A stretch of 64,000 nucleotides of DNA from Bufo bufo (GCF_905171765.1 NC_053392.1:443762837-443826836), one strand, 5' to 3'. Counted from the stretch's first letter, positions 1 to 10,419 are shown. The notes: generated by a model not told the origin, from the letters alone. Translations and numbers: made by a program.

Positions 1-119
1 CACTGTATATAATCTTATCTATAATTGTAGGCATTGTTAATATATAACAATGCGCTGATTACCCAGAATTTTTATACAATTAACAATGCCTACAATTACA
101 GATACGATTATATACAGTG
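1..119. repeat. Palindromic AT-rich hairpin, probable piece of a miniature DNA element
   Basis: The first ~50 bases (starting CACTGTATATAAT) reappear as the reverse complement at the right end (ATTATATACAGTG), with the centre near base 60. The match contains a few substitutions, so this is an imperfect palindrome. The left end coincides with the window edge, so the element may continue outside. It is followed by a GC-rich stretch (121-240) of the kind seen inside miniature elements. No coding potential. The family is not known to me. Confidence 0.6.
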
Positions 120-249
120 AGCGGGGCCCGTGTAGTAGAATACAGTCACTGCACGGGCTCCACTGACATTATAAAAGCAGATGCCGGTCCCCAGCCCCTC
201 CTCCCTCTCAGCTGATACACCCGCCGCGCAATAAAAATTTCGGCAAAAT

Positions 250-340
250 GCAGCATTCGCCCCATAAGATGCACTGCTATTTCCCGTCTTATAAGATGCA
301 CTGCTATTTCCCGTCTTATAGGGTGAAAAATATGGTAATT
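250..340. repeat. Short tandem duplication within a pogo-like terminal motif
   Basis: A 27-bp unit beginning ATAAGATGCACTGC is present twice (about 264-317), flanked by TCGCCCCATAAG on the left and its inverse CTTATAGGGTGA on the right. The same CGCCC-TATAAGA motif occurs at 14736, at the end of a pogo/Tigger-like relic. This is therefore probably a miniature or terminal fragment of that family. The link is by motif similarity only. Confidence 0.45.
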
Positions 341-344
341 ATAT

Positions 345-1015
345 TCTGCAAAGTTAGTAAAATTACGCCAACAACAAATTTATATATTTTTTTAACGCAT
401 TTATACAATAAAAATTTTCTTGGAAATGTATTTTTGCCACTGCACTCAAAGAACCTATAACATTTTTATTTTTCCGTCGATGGAGCTGTATGGGGGCTTG
501 TTTTTTGTGAGACAGATTATAATTTTCATCGGGGCGATTACATACATATGACTTTTTATTGCATTTTTTTGTGTGTTGGAATATAGCAATTTTGGAATTT
601 TTTATGCCGTTCAATGGAAAGGATGAATTTTTTTTTAATCATTTTACTGTATTGTACTTACTTACTTATATTCATTATATTTTTAAGTAAATAAATAAAA
701 TAAAAAACATTTATATATATTTTTTTAATTCATTGCATTTTTTCTCTCTATCACTAGGGGACTTAAACATGTGATCCACCGATCGTTCATAAAATACACA
801 ATAATATAACTGTATATTATGTCAGCTACTGTAAAACTCATAATACCTATTCGTCCCTGCCAAAAAGATCACATTGCTGGAGGCGGATGGAGTAACAGAG
901 TGAGCCCCCTCCCTCTTTCTTACCACTTAGATGCCAAGGTCAGCAGTGACAGTGGCATCTAAGGTATTAAACTGCTAGGATCGGAGTTAACGCTAATCAT
1001 AGCAATGAGGGCAGA
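345..1015. repeat. AT-rich relic resembling the interior of TTAA-target elements
   Basis: This stretch has no supportable gene. It contains runs such as TTTTTCCGTCGATGGAGC and GGGGGCTTGTTTTTTG that resemble the interiors of the TTAA-bounded elements seen elsewhere in this window (44400-45360 and 1052-2115). The right part (900-1000) has a small inverted repeat around TTAGATGCCA / TGGCATCTAA. I read it as a decayed copy of the same broad family; the ends are not visible. Confidence 0.35.
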
Positions 1016-2532
1016 TTAAAGAGGACCTTATCCACTCCTGACATGCCTGTTTTAACCCCTTAGTGACCACCCATATGCCTTTTTACGGTGGTCACTAAGG
1101 GGCCTTAGGCTGGGCCACAGCTTTTTTACGGCAGCCCAGTGTAAGCGCTGCACGGGTCCCCAGTGCAGCGGTGGCCCGGCTCTCACATGAGAACCGAGGC
1201 CCTGCTCTAACAGCTTGGACTGGCAGGAGTGCCAATCCGGGCTGTTTAACACTTTACATGCTGCCCGCCACATGTAAAGTGCTGACAGAGGGAGTGGACT
1301 GCCTCTGTCTCCCATCAGCACCCCGCAAATACGATCGCGGGGTGCCGATGTGTGTGAAGGCTGGCTGTGGTCTCGTGTAGGCCCCAGACCAGCCTTCAGT
1401 AATTTCCAGCAGGAAAAAAAAATCCCATTAAAAAATTACGCTTTTTTTTCCATTGAAAATACGACCCAGACTACATAAATATCATGTAAATTATCCCCTA
1501 CAGTGAACGCTGTAAAAAAACAATAATTGAAAAAAAGACAGAATTGCTAATTTATTCTTAGTTGCCACCAAAAAAACGTGATAACAAGCGATCAAAAAGC
1601 ACCATTTACTCCAAAATGAAAAATGCAAGTCGTCCTGCAAAAATCAGGCCCTCACACAACTCCATAGAAAGAAAAATAAAAAAGTTGTGGGTCTTGGGAA
1701 GCGGCAATACAAAAACATTTTTTTCTTTAAAAATAAAGTTGTTTTAGTGCAAAAAAGTAGTAAAACGTAAAGAAAACTATATGTATTTGGTATCACTGTA
1801 ATCATACTGACCCAGAGAATATACAGATATCATGTTATTTATACAGAAAAATGAATGCGGTAAAATTTATATCGTAAAAAACGCAGTGGCAGTATTGCTG
1901 TTTTTCCCATCTCCCTCCCAGAAAGATTAATAAAAGTTAATCAGAAAGTTAGGTGTACTCCAAAAAGGCACTATTAAAAACTACAACTTGTCCCGCAAAA
2001 AAACAAGCCCTCATAAAGCTATATAGACGGAAAAATAAAAACAGTTATACGATAAAAAAGGAAGAAAAATGCTTGGTCAGTAAGGCCCAAAACAGGCTGG
2101 TCACTAAGGGGTTAATAGCTACATGCATTCCCCATGTAATAACAAGTCTGGAACATCTTTTCTTATGGCTCTATGTTGTGCCATTCCTTTATTATTTCTG
2201 CTAGAAGTTCTGAATGAATTGGTAGCAGTCTGCAGTAAGGGTACAGAGGGGAGGTAACCAGTTGTGGGTGTACCTGCACAGACTCACTCTATTCAATCAG
2301 TGCTGCCATTTTAACATTGTGCAGGTACACCCCCAACTTGTTACCACCCCTCTGTACCCTTACTGCAGACTGCTAGCAACTCATTCAGAACTTCTAGCAG
2401 AAATATTAAAGAAATGACACAACATAGAGTCATAAGACTAGATGCTCCAGAATTGTTATTACACGGGGAATGCATGAAGCTATTAAAACAGGCATGTCAG
2501 GAGTGGTGAAATTGTCAGGAGTTACTCTTTAA
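1016..2532. mobile_element. Palindromic TTAA miniature element, interrupted by another TTAA element
   Basis: The outer ends are TTAAAGAGGACC on the left and an inverse ACTCTTTAA on the right, each including a TTAA. The arms match as reverse complements: ACTCCTGACATGCCTG at 1034 pairs with CAGGCATGTCAGGAGT near 2488, and the block from 2117 to about 2250 pairs with 2335-2480. Without the inner insertion (1052-2115) the element is about 450 bp. TTAA targets are used by piggyBac and Kolobok transposons. No transposase is encoded, so it must have moved in trans. Confidence 0.75.
1052..2115. mobile_element. TTAA-target element with 18-bp terminal inverted repeats (Kolobok-like, non-autonomous)
   Basis: The left end TTAACCCCTTAGTGACCA is matched exactly by the reverse complement of the right end (TGGTCACTAAGGGGTTAA). 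The insertion lies inside the left arm of the 1016-2532 palindrome, and removing it with one TTAA restores a sequence matching the other arm. The interior (1064 bp with TTAA) has no credible ORF; short reading frames there are noise. The right part (1790-2115) resembles 22430-22753, and the CCCCGC/CGGGGTGCCGATG block near 1320 resembles 45930. The Kolobok label is from remembered frog repeats; piggyBac is the alternative. Confidence 0.75.
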
Positions 2533-2538
2533 AGTATC

Positions 2539-2966
2539 TTAAAGGGGCTGTCTACCTTCAGTGGCATTTATCATGTAGAGAAAGTTAATACAAGCCACTT
2601 TCTAATGTATTGTTATTATCCATATTGTCACCTTTGCTGGCTGGATTCATTTTTCCATCACATTATACACTGCTTGTTTACAGGGTTTTGACCACCCTGC
2701 AATCCATCAGTTGTGGTAGTGCTTGCACACTACAGGAAAAACGCCAGCCTCTCTGGACCGTGGAAACACACATAGGCTAGTGCTTTTTCCTATAGTGTGC
2801 AAGCACGACCACCACTGATGGATTGCAGGGTGGTCTGTAACCATGGAAATAGCAGTGTGTAATGTGAATGAAAAATTTATTGAAATTAATCTAGCCAGCA
2901 AAGTGCCTTGTATTAACTTCCTCTACAAAATAAATGCCATTTGCTGAAGTGATACAACCCCTTTAA
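2539..2966. mobile_element. Palindromic TTAA miniature element, family C
   Basis: It begins TTAAAGGGGCTGTCTACCTT and ends with the inverse form ending CCCCTTTTAA-like, with TTAA at both borders. The arms are near-perfect reverse complements across the whole element, including an inner pair TTGCACACTA.../...TAGTGTGCAAGC around 2730-2810. Other copies are at 7386-7469 (half), 49507-49974 and 50279-50503. The whole unit would fold into one hairpin. It encodes nothing. Confidence 0.75.
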
Positions 2967-3666
2967 AAGTAGTTCTATACGTTTAATTGCTCCATTTTCT
3001 TGCCATTTGTACTCGTGCTCAACATTTGCACTATAAACCAACACAACACATTGTTCACCCATTTATAGTAAATAAACTACAAATCAATGCAGTTAGTTTA
3101 CCTGGATTGAATCGGTCATATTCAGGACCCCAATGGTGCATATTTCCTCTGCTGTCATATTTATTTGAAGGGTTCATGGACCGCTGTCCTATGTGAAATA
3201 AAGAATATCACAGATGTATGGCAAAGCAGCTGTTAAAACATAGTTTTTTATATAATAAATGCATTTTGTCATGAAAAAAAATACTGCGACGATAACATAA
3301 ACTTCAACAAGTAAAAAACAATCTTAGGCCACTGGCACATTTTTCCACATGAAAAAGTGGCAGCCAGAAAATAATATAAAGTCTATGGTGAAATTGATAA
3401 TGGGATACATATACAGCACTTTGGTTTTAGTAGTGTTTTTAATGAAATGCAGCATGCTCTACGCAGTTTTTATAGAATTTTTCTACATAGGCTTTTCTAC
3501 AGAACTTCAAAAACACCAGGAAAAATGTGTGCACAAAACATCAAAATATTATTTAAAAAAAAACATAAAATGTTTGAAGAATGCTTATGTTTGCTTTCAC
3601 AGGGCTTTAATACAGACACATTTTACCGGGTCAAACTTAGATGACCCTGGCAACCCTATATATTGC
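2967..3666. other. No recognisable feature
   Basis: AT-rich sequence without a supportable gene, terminal repeats or a tandem array. The reading frames here are short and show no family motifs. Confidence 0.5.
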
Positions 3667-3925
3667 TTAAAGGGGTTTTCCCATCTCAGACAATGGGGGC
3701 ATATCGCTAGGATATGCCCCCATTGTCTGATAGGTGCGGGTCCCACCGCTGGGACCCGCACCTACAATGGGAACGGTGCCGGGAAATGAACGGAGGGCGC
3801 ACTGCGCATGCGCATCCGCCTCCATTCATTTCTATAGGGCCGTTGAAAATAGCCGAGCTATTGGCTCGGTTATTGCCGCCTACCCCATAGAAATGAATGG
3901 GAGCAAGGGCTGCGCACACTGGTGG
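3667..3925. mobile_element. Left part of a TTAA miniature element (family D)
   Basis: It starts TTAAAGGGGTTTTCCC and carries nested inverted pairs: GACAATGGGGGCATAT with its inverse at 3710-3730, and GTGCGGGTCCCACC with its inverse at 3750-3765. ATTCATTTCTATAGGG near 3825 pairs with CCCATAGAAATGAATG near 3883. The expected right TTAA end is missing; the sequence changes near 3920 into a G-run/C-run (3935-3980). Related copies are at 9609, 10457, 22241 and 43800. Confidence 0.6.
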
Positions 3926-4600
3926 ATCCAGGGAAGGGGGGGGGGAGCAACGGGGCAATTGCCCCCAACCCCCCCCCCCCGAGCTGCTCAGAAGTGGGGG
4001 CGGTGGCCGCAGGGCAAAGGGAGATGAGCTATTCCATTCTGGAAATTTTTATAGCTTTTGACCTCACAGTACTTGTCAACGTTTTAAACTTTACATTTGC
4101 TAGCTGGTGGTCCCTAAGGACCTATTTACGTTCTTGGATCAAGTACTGTTTTTTCTTTTAAAACTTCACTTTTATTTTATTATTCTAATAAATACTGACC
4201 TTTTATTCAAATATTCATATTGTTACTATGCTAAAGACATTTTTAAAACTATCAGTGATGTGGGATAGCTCTATATTCTTTGCTCTTAGTGATATATATT
4301 CTTATATTAGTAGATAGCAATTTCTGCAACCTTCTTGATATGTGGCTCTTTTTTTACCCCTTTATTCGTGTGTAACGACTATTTGAGAACAGGGGGGAGG
4401 GCAGGGGGAGGGGAGGGAAGGGAGGGTAAGAGAAAATTATTCTGTTATTAATTACCCTCTCTAGGGAGACGATATGTTTGAGGAGCGTCACAATCTATTA
4501 TCTATTGCCATTCCCTTTCTATATAGGGACATGTAATGTGCATGTGCACTGGTAGTAACACCTATTATTTTTCTTGTTGATGCGTCCCTCCTCTCACTTC
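3926..4600. other. G/C homopolymer tract followed by unassigned AT-rich DNA
   Basis: There is a run of about ten G at 3938-3947 and a run of about twelve C near 3970, with GGGGCAATTGCCCC between them, an obvious hairpin. From 4030 to 4600 the sequence is AT-rich, with a purine-rich GGGAGGG stretch near 4390-4425. No gene or terminal repeat was recognised. Part of 4365-4600 could belong to the neighbouring DIRS element, but nothing shows it. Confidence 0.4.
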
Positions 4601-4692
4601 ATATCAGTCTCTCCTTGGAGAGAAGCGTCGGCGTCCCATACCTTCAACCAGACCTCTCTGCGCTGAATGACCAAGAGGGCTGAAATGCGGGC

Positions 4693-4800
4693 TGAATTCC
4701 ATCTTGTAACCAGATGTTACAATTTCTAGAGCCCAAGCGTCCTGAACATGAGCCCTCCAAACCTGCTGATAAGAGAGCAGGCGGCCCCCCACCACGAGGG
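4693..4800 (-). pseudogene. N-terminal fragment of DIRS reverse transcriptase ORF
   Basis: The minus-strand frame reads VGGRLL...VWRAHVQDAWALEIV...GYKMEF, which matches the entry segment of DIRS/Ngaro-type polymerases as I remember it. It stops being RT-like at about 4693, where the internally duplicated gag segment begins. The catalytic YxDD block is not present. This is only a fragment. Confidence 0.55.
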
Positions 4801-6329
4801 GTGGGGGCATCCCTTCATGCGGAAGACTGCTTGGGAGCAGCAGGGCGGGCCGACTGCGCCCTTGGGCGCCAGGAAGGCTGGGGCTTGAAGGAGGACTTCT
4901 TTCGAGAGTCCTGTGACCCCCCAGCGGAGGAAGCAGACGACGTCCTGCCAGAAGAGAAGCGCCGAAAGGACTGGAACCGGAAGACCTGGTCCGAAAGGGG
5001 CGCTTGGCCCTAGGCTGTGGGAGATGAGTACTCTTGCCCCCAGTAGCGGCAGAGATCAACTCATCAAGTTGAACCCCAAAAAGTCTGGAGCCTTCAAAAG
5101 GGAAGGTTAGCCAGAGACCGCTTGGAAGAAGCGTCGGCGTCCCATACCTTCAACCAGACCTCTCTGCGCTGAATGACCGAGAGGGCTGAAATGCGGGCAA
5201 AGAGGGAACCAATATCCATGGAAGCCTCACAGAGGAACTTAGAAGCCTGAGACATCTGGAGAACCAAATCCAGAGTGTCAGCAGACGTATCCTGTTCCGC
5301 CAGGTCCTGGTGATGGCGCTGCAACCACACCGAAAGAGCTCTGGCCACCCAAGCGGAGGCAAAGGCAGGCCGTAGGGACGTGCCCGCCAGTGAGTAAATG
5401 GACTTGGAAAGAGAATCTAGGCGCCTGTCCACAGCATCCTGCAGAAAGGAGCCGTCTAGGACCGGGAGGGTCGTGTTTTTGGCTAACCCGGCCACCGGGG
5501 CATCCATCTTAGGGGAAGAAGACCACTTTTCCACACTGTCAGACGGAAAAGGATAAAGCGTATCCATGCACTTGGTGGCAGAAAACTTTTGATTAGGGCG
5601 GTCCCAGGATAAAGCGTATCCATGCACTTGGTGGCAGAAAACTTTTGATTAGGGCGGTCCCAGGCCCTGGAAATTACCGCAGAAAATTCCGGATGGACAG
5701 GAAACACTGCAGCCTCCGGCTTCTTGGATGGGAAAAGGGCGAACTCCTTCCTAGAGGAAGGAGGAGAATCCCCTTGGAGATTAAAGGTGTCACGGACAGC
5801 CGCCACTAAGTCAGCCACCATGGTGGAGAGCTTAGGCGGAGGATCCCGTTCCACGACCTTGTCCGAACCGGACAATTCCCCTTCAGACTTGCGGTCCCTA
5901 GGGGGGGGGAGAGTTGTCTGAACACGCCTCTAGACGAGGGGGGGAAGCGGAGTCATCCGAGGAGGGATGCTGCCGCTCACACTGCCTCTTGGTAGTCAGG
6001 CGTCCTCTGCGGGAACCACTGCGGGGAGACGGAGTGGTGGGCGCCACAGGATTGGGAACTGCCACACGTTCCATAAAAGACATGGCTGCCTTGTTGAATA
6101 AGGCCAAATCAGCGGCCGCGCTGGACATGGCGGATGCCCAAGCGGGAACCGCAGACTCCGCAGGGACAGGGGAGGGACTGGGCTGGGCAAGAACAGGGGG
6201 AGAAAGGTGATCCTGTCTCGGAGCAGGGCAGGAGGCACAGGTACCAGTGACAGAAAGTGGTAAAAGACACTCCATACAGGACCCCATTGGGGTCTGAGAA
6301 GAGGTCTTAACAGACTTAGGTTTTGGCAT
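4800..6329 (-). pseudogene. DIRS gag, broken by at least three frame disruptions
   Basis: The start is probably the ATG at 6327-6329 on the minus strand, followed by a basic start and a CxxC...CxxC zinc-binding pattern (CMEC and CASC) about 20-40 residues in. Downstream lie a proline/serine-rich acidic region and the conserved-looking core around FPVHPEFSAVISRAWDRPNQ. Three breaks are visible. A nine-base G run (about 5899-5907) shifts frame. A 56-bp direct duplication (5551-5606 copied at 5607-5662) shifts frame again. An extra base in a T run near 5097-5100 creates a stop after LANLPF. DIRS Gag packages element RNA; this copy cannot make it. Confidence 0.65.
5551..5662. repeat. 56-bp tandem duplication inside DIRS gag
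   Basis: The unit starting GGATAAAGCGTATCCATGC occurs at 5551 and again at 5607 with identical sequence. 56 is not a multiple of three, so the second copy throws the gag frame out. The lack of divergence between copies suggests a recent replication-slippage event. Confidence 0.85.
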
Positions 6330-7385
6330 GATGTCAACCACAAAAGAGAAATACCAGTTGCAGCAGAAGCTGAAAAATCCTACCACCCAGGCAACGGCAC
6401 CGAGACAACACCAGAGGAGCAGAGAGCAGCCACCCGGCGTGAGGAGCTTCTCAGCAGGCGGAGGAAGGAGCCGGAGCAAAGCGCTAGGCTCCGCCCCCAG
6501 GACGCGTCATAGAGGCGCGAAAAAAGCGCGCTCTCCACTGCCTGCTATATGTAAAAACGGCCCCCAGCGCCGACCGCGGCGTAGCGGGGGTTAATGATGT
6601 CGGCGCTGGGGGCGCCTACATCATTATCGGGGATTAATGATGTCGGCGGCCCCCGGAAGAAGCGGGAGCCCGCCACTGCTTTGTGCAGATGGATGGTAGA
6701 TAGCGGATGGATGGTAGATACAGGCGCCGCTCTGAACAGACATCCCGCAAATGAGAAAAAAGGGGAGCCGGTCCCAGCAGGAAAGATGCCCGTAGTAAAG
6801 TGCCTCCAGATGTGAATCCTCCTGTCCCAGCACCCCAGACAGAAACACACAATTCCCCAGTTCACCCAGGCAGCCCATATGTATGGGGGGGGGGGAAGGC
6901 AGAGGGGAAGTCATACTTATCTGCTCCTGCAGTCTTCTCCCTCTGTCCGTACCAGCAGGGCTCACCTCTTCAGACATCTGACTCACCTGAGTTCAGTACT
7001 CTGGATGGAGGGCAGCAGCAGGTGACCCAGGAGCTGGTGGGATGCCGGAGCTAACAGGTCGAGCCCGGATCCACTTGCCTTCTTAGGGGATAATGGAGGC
7101 AGCCAGGCAGCGTCCAAAAGACGGCAGCGGGCACTCCATGGGGGACCAGGAAGGCGCCATGCCGACCTGTGTCCCCATCTAGAAGAAAATAACAAAAAGG
7201 AGTTTAATCCTCCTTCACCAGGCACTAAGCAAAGACTGAGTTTCTCCTGGTGGAGTCGGGGGGTATAGACCGAGGAGGAGGAGCTCTTTTGTATTTGCAT
7301 AGTGTCCCTCCTACTAATACCTCTAAGCTTTACCCATGGTCTGTGTCCCCCAATGGAAAAAAGTACGAGAAAGAAACAATATGGA

Positions 7386-7469
7386 CAATCACAGTACATT
7401 AGTAAGTGGCTTGTATTAACTTTCTCTACATAATAAATGCTATTTGCTGAAGTGAGACAACCCCTTTAA
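7386..7469. mobile_element. Right half of a family C TTAA miniature element
   Basis: It reads TGCTGAAGTGAGACAACC and ends CCCCTTTAA, as in the right arms of 2539-2966 and 49507-49974. The left half is missing, replaced by the DIRS element border. No left half is found at the other end of the DIRS element, so the DIRS copy did not simply land in it; deletion or rearrangement followed. Confidence 0.65.
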
Positions 7470-7751
7470 GCAGACCCGCACAAATTGTCAGGTATTGCAG
7501 CTGTAATAGGATAATAATGTTCCTGTGTTACGCCCTTCTGAAAGCGGTCTGACATACTTTTTTCCAATTTTGCAGCAGAATATTATTTGCAAAGAATGCA
7601 AACAGACTATATTAATTACCTTGATGCCTTGCTTGCTGATTTGGATCATGGGCATGGTATGAAGAAAAATACCTTCCTGATAATCAAAACATGGTCTTTG
7701 TTAAATCCACAATAATAAGCACATTTAAATTAAGCAAATATCTATCGATCT
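7470..7751. other. No recognisable feature
   Basis: Ordinary AT-rich DNA with no ORF, repeat end or tandem structure that I can support. Confidence 0.5.
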
Positions 7752-7806
7752 ATAACTATGCCAATCGGTCATAATATTAAAACCACATATTGTATAGGCC
7801 ACCTTA

Positions 7807-9369
7807 CACTGCGTGCAAAATTATTAGGCAAATGAGTATTTTGACCACATCATCCTCTTTATGCATGTTGTCTTACTCCAAGCTGTATAGGCTCGAAAGC
7901 CTACTACCAATTAAGCATATTAGGTGATGTGCATCTCTGTAATGAGAAGGGGTGTGGTCTAATGACATCAACACCCTATATTAGGTGTGCATAATTATTA
8001 GGCAACTTCCTTTCCTTTGGCAAAATGGGTCAAAAGAAGGACTTGACAGGCTCAGAAAAGTCAAAAATAGTGAGATATCTTGCAGAGGGATGCAGCACTC
8101 TTAAAATTGCAAAGCTTCTGAAACGTGATCATCGAACAATCAAGCGTTTCATTCAAAATAGTCAACAGGGTCGCAAGAAGCGTGTGGAAAAACCAAGGCG
8201 CAAAATAACTGCCCATGAACTGAGAAAAGTCAAGCGTGCAGCTGCCAAGATGCCACTTGCCACCAGTTTGGCCATATTTCAGAGCTGCAACATCACTGGA
8301 GTGCCCAAAAGCACAAGGTGTGCAATACTCAGAGACATGGCCAAGGTAAGAAAGGCTGAAAGACGACCACCACTGAACAAGACACACAAGCTGAAACGTC
8401 AAGACTGGGCCAAGAAATATCTCAAGACTGATTTTTCTAAGGTTTTATGGACTGATGAAATGAGAGTGAGTCTTGATGGGCCAGATGGATGGGCCCGTGG
8501 CTGGATTGGTAAAGGGCAGAGAGCTCCAGTCCGACTCAGATGCCAGCAAGGTGGAGGTGGAGTACTGGTTTGGGCTGGTATCATCAAAGATGAGCTTGTG
8601 GGGCCTTTTCGGGTTGAGGATGGAGTCAAGCTCAACTCCCAGTCCTACTGCCAGTCTCTGAAAGACACCTTCTTCAAGCAGTGGTACAGGAAGAAGTCTG
8701 CATCCTTCAAGAAAAACATGATTTTCATGCAGGACAATGCTCCATCACACGCGTCCAAGTACTCCACAGCGTGGCTGGCAAGAAAGGGTATAAAAGAAGA
8801 AAATCTAATGACATGGCCTCCTTGTTCACCTGATCTGAACCCCATTGAGAACCTGTGGTCCATCATCAAATGTGAGATTTACAAGGAGGGAAAACAGTAC
8901 ACCTCTCTGAACAGTGTCTGGGAGGCTGTGGTTGCTGCTGCACGCAATGTTGATGGTGAACAGATAAAAACACTGACAGAATCCATGGATGGCAGGCTTT
9001 TGAGTGTCCTTGCAAAGAAAGGTGGCTATATTGGTCACTGATTTGTTTTTGTTTTGTTTTTGAATGTCAGAAATGTATATTTGTGAATGTTGAGATGTTA
9101 TATTGGTTTCACTGGTAAAAATAAATAATTGAAATGGGTATATATTTGTTTTTTGTTAAGTTGCCTAATAATTATGCACAGTAATAGTCACCTGCACACA
9201 CAGATATCCCCCTAAAATAGCTAAAACTAAAAACAAACTAAAAACTACTTCCAAAAATATTCAGCTTTGATATTAATGAGTTTTTTGGGTTCATTGAGAA
9301 CATGGTTGTTGTTCAATAATAAAATTAATCCTCAAAAATACAACTTGCCTAATAATTCTGCACTCCCTG
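7807..9369 (+). mobile_element. Apparently complete Tc1/mariner transposon, DD37E type
   Basis: The element is 1563 bp, flanked by TA on both sides (7805-7806 and 9370-9371). Outer terminal repeats contain GTGCAAAATTATTAGGCAA on the left and the inverse TTGCCTAATAATTCTGCAC on the right. A second inverted copy lies inside at 7985-8008 and 9156-9182 (TGCATAATTATTAGGCAAC), giving the IR/DR layout of about 200 bp per end typical of many Tc1 elements. It encloses one intact transposase. It sits inside an older Tc1 relic, so it is clearly the later arrival. Confidence 0.9.
8025..9041 (+). CDS. Tc1/mariner transposase, DD37E, intact
   Basis: This 338-residue enzyme cuts and pastes its own transposon at TA dinucleotides in the nucleus. 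The N-terminal ~110 residues hold two helix-turn-helix-like segments followed by a basic stretch (GRKKRVEKPRRK), which bind the terminal repeats. The catalytic domain has D144 in VLWTDEM, D237 in FMQDNAPSH and E275 in PDLNPIENLW. There are 37 residues between the second D and the E, so this is DD37E rather than the usual DD34E. The length is normal for the family and there is no stop or frameshift. The ATG at 8025 is the first after the inner terminal repeat. In vertebrates I recall a DD37E group named TRT; assignment to it needs a search. Confidence 0.92.
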   Translation: MGQKKDLTGSEKSKIVRYLAEGCSTLKIAKLLKRDHRTIKRFIQNSQQGRKKRVEKPRRKITAHELRKVKRAAAKMPLATSLAIFQSCNITGVPKSTRCAILRDMAKVRKAERRPPLNKTHKLKRQDWAKKYLKTDFSKVLWTDEMRVSLDGPDGWARGWIGKGQRAPVRLRCQQGGGGVLVWAGIIKDELVGPFRVEDGVKLNSQSYCQSLKDTFFKQWYRKKSASFKKNMIFMQDNAPSHASKYSTAWLARKGIKEENLMTWPPCSPDLNPIENLWSIIKCEIYKEGKQYTSLNSVWEAVVAAARNVDGEQIKTLTESMDGRLLSVLAKKGGYIGH

Positions 9370-9608
9370 TATACTGAAAAAACAGCACTGACTCTTCAAG
9401 ACATGGAATCACATCATCCCTGAAGGTGCATGATCCTTTTCAGTAATTTGTTCTATAGTCGCTCTTCTCTGGTACTGGACCATACAAATCCCACACAGGA
9501 CCTGCAATTTTGAAGATGCTCTTGTCTAGTCATCACAATTAGGCTCTTGCCAAAAGTTGCTTAGATCCTTACTCTAGGCCCATTTTTCCTACTTCTAACA
9601 CATCAATT

Positions 9609-9808
9609 TTAAAGGGATTTTCCCAGATATTTTTATTGAGGACATATCCTTAGGATAGGCCATCAATATCAGATCTGCGGGGTTCCGGCACACAGGCTTC
9701 TCTTCAACCACCTGGTTGACGGGGGTGTCGGACCCCCTGCCGATCTGATATTGATGACCTATTCTGAGGATAGGTCATCAATAAAAATATCTCGGAAAAC
9801 CCCTTTAA
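9609..9808. mobile_element. TTAA miniature element (family D) in the Tc1 relic
   Basis: It is bounded by TTAA (9609-9612 and 9805-9808). The ends TTAAAGGGATTTTCCCAGAT and the inverse CTCGGAAAACCCCTTTAA pair, as do ATCAATATCAGATC and its inverse in the interior. The flanks join to a sequence matching the expected Tc1 relic once one TTAA is removed. Non-coding, 200 bp. Confidence 0.75.
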
Positions 9809-9905
9809 CAACTGACTGCTTACTTTGTGGCCAATATATCTTACGCCTTCACAGGTGCCACCGTCACAAGAAAATCTATTTTATTTAATTCATCTGTCAC
9901 TGATT

Positions 9906-10419
9906 TTAACCACTTGCCATAAAAGAATGTATCTGTGCATCCATTTTAGCTGTGTGTTCCCATAGACAGATATACAGTTACATCCATGGAATGGCAAAGG
10001 CACAGGTTCTGCAATAGCAAAGGTCGGAGATAACTCTGATTCTGTCCCAGGTTGATAGGGGCCATGGCATGGGTTTGATGCGATCACTGACAACCCCATC
10101 TGCCCACTGTGAGTGGTTGCTATGGAAGTCAGAGACCTAGAAATGGTCGCTATGGCTGCCATCTTATTAGTCCAATTAGGCCCTGATTCAGTGTGGAACA
10201 GGATGTTTGTCAGTACATTATTGTGTACAAAATAAAACAGTGCATATCGACAGAAAGCTGATGAAGACAGCAAGTCCTGGATGTAAACAAGCCCGGATGA
10301 AATGATGCAAAAACAGGAGAATGAAAGTGCTGACATGAAAACAAGCACATGGGACAAAAAAAAATGCTCTTAGCAATTTTTTGGGGGGGATAATGAAACC
10401 GAAGAACCCCAGGGGTTAA
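9906..10419. mobile_element. TTAA-target element with short terminal repeats
   Basis: It starts TTAACCACTTGCC and ends CCCCAGGGGTTAA. The left flank GATT and right flank TGTTATGGCTGAT join across one TTAA into the expected terminal repeat of the Tc1 relic, so the borders are secure. The start is close to the start of the 5.1-kb element at 55465 (TTAACCGCTTGCC). No protein is encoded; the reading frame on the minus strand across it is not convincing. Confidence 0.65.

Larger units (their letters stand above)
4605..7385 (-). mobile_element. DIRS-type retrotransposon, 3'-truncated and rearranged
   Basis: On the minus strand the element reads from about 7385 (an end containing the CATTGGGGGACACAG motif that I associate with frog DIRS ends) through a long 5' leader to a broken gag (6329-4800), then only the first ~34 residues of the reverse-transcriptase ORF. 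After the RT start (about 4693) the sequence jumps to a second copy of a piece of its own gag: 4611-4690 repeats 5119-5197. Most of RT, RNase H and the tyrosine recombinase that DIRS elements use for integration are absent. The right border abuts half of a family C miniature (7386-7469). DIRS assignment is by protein pattern recalled from the family. Confidence 0.65.

Noticed and set aside
5724..7054. Plus-strand frames over the DIRS region
   Set aside because: They are antisense to gag and its leader; the gag motifs are on the minus strand.
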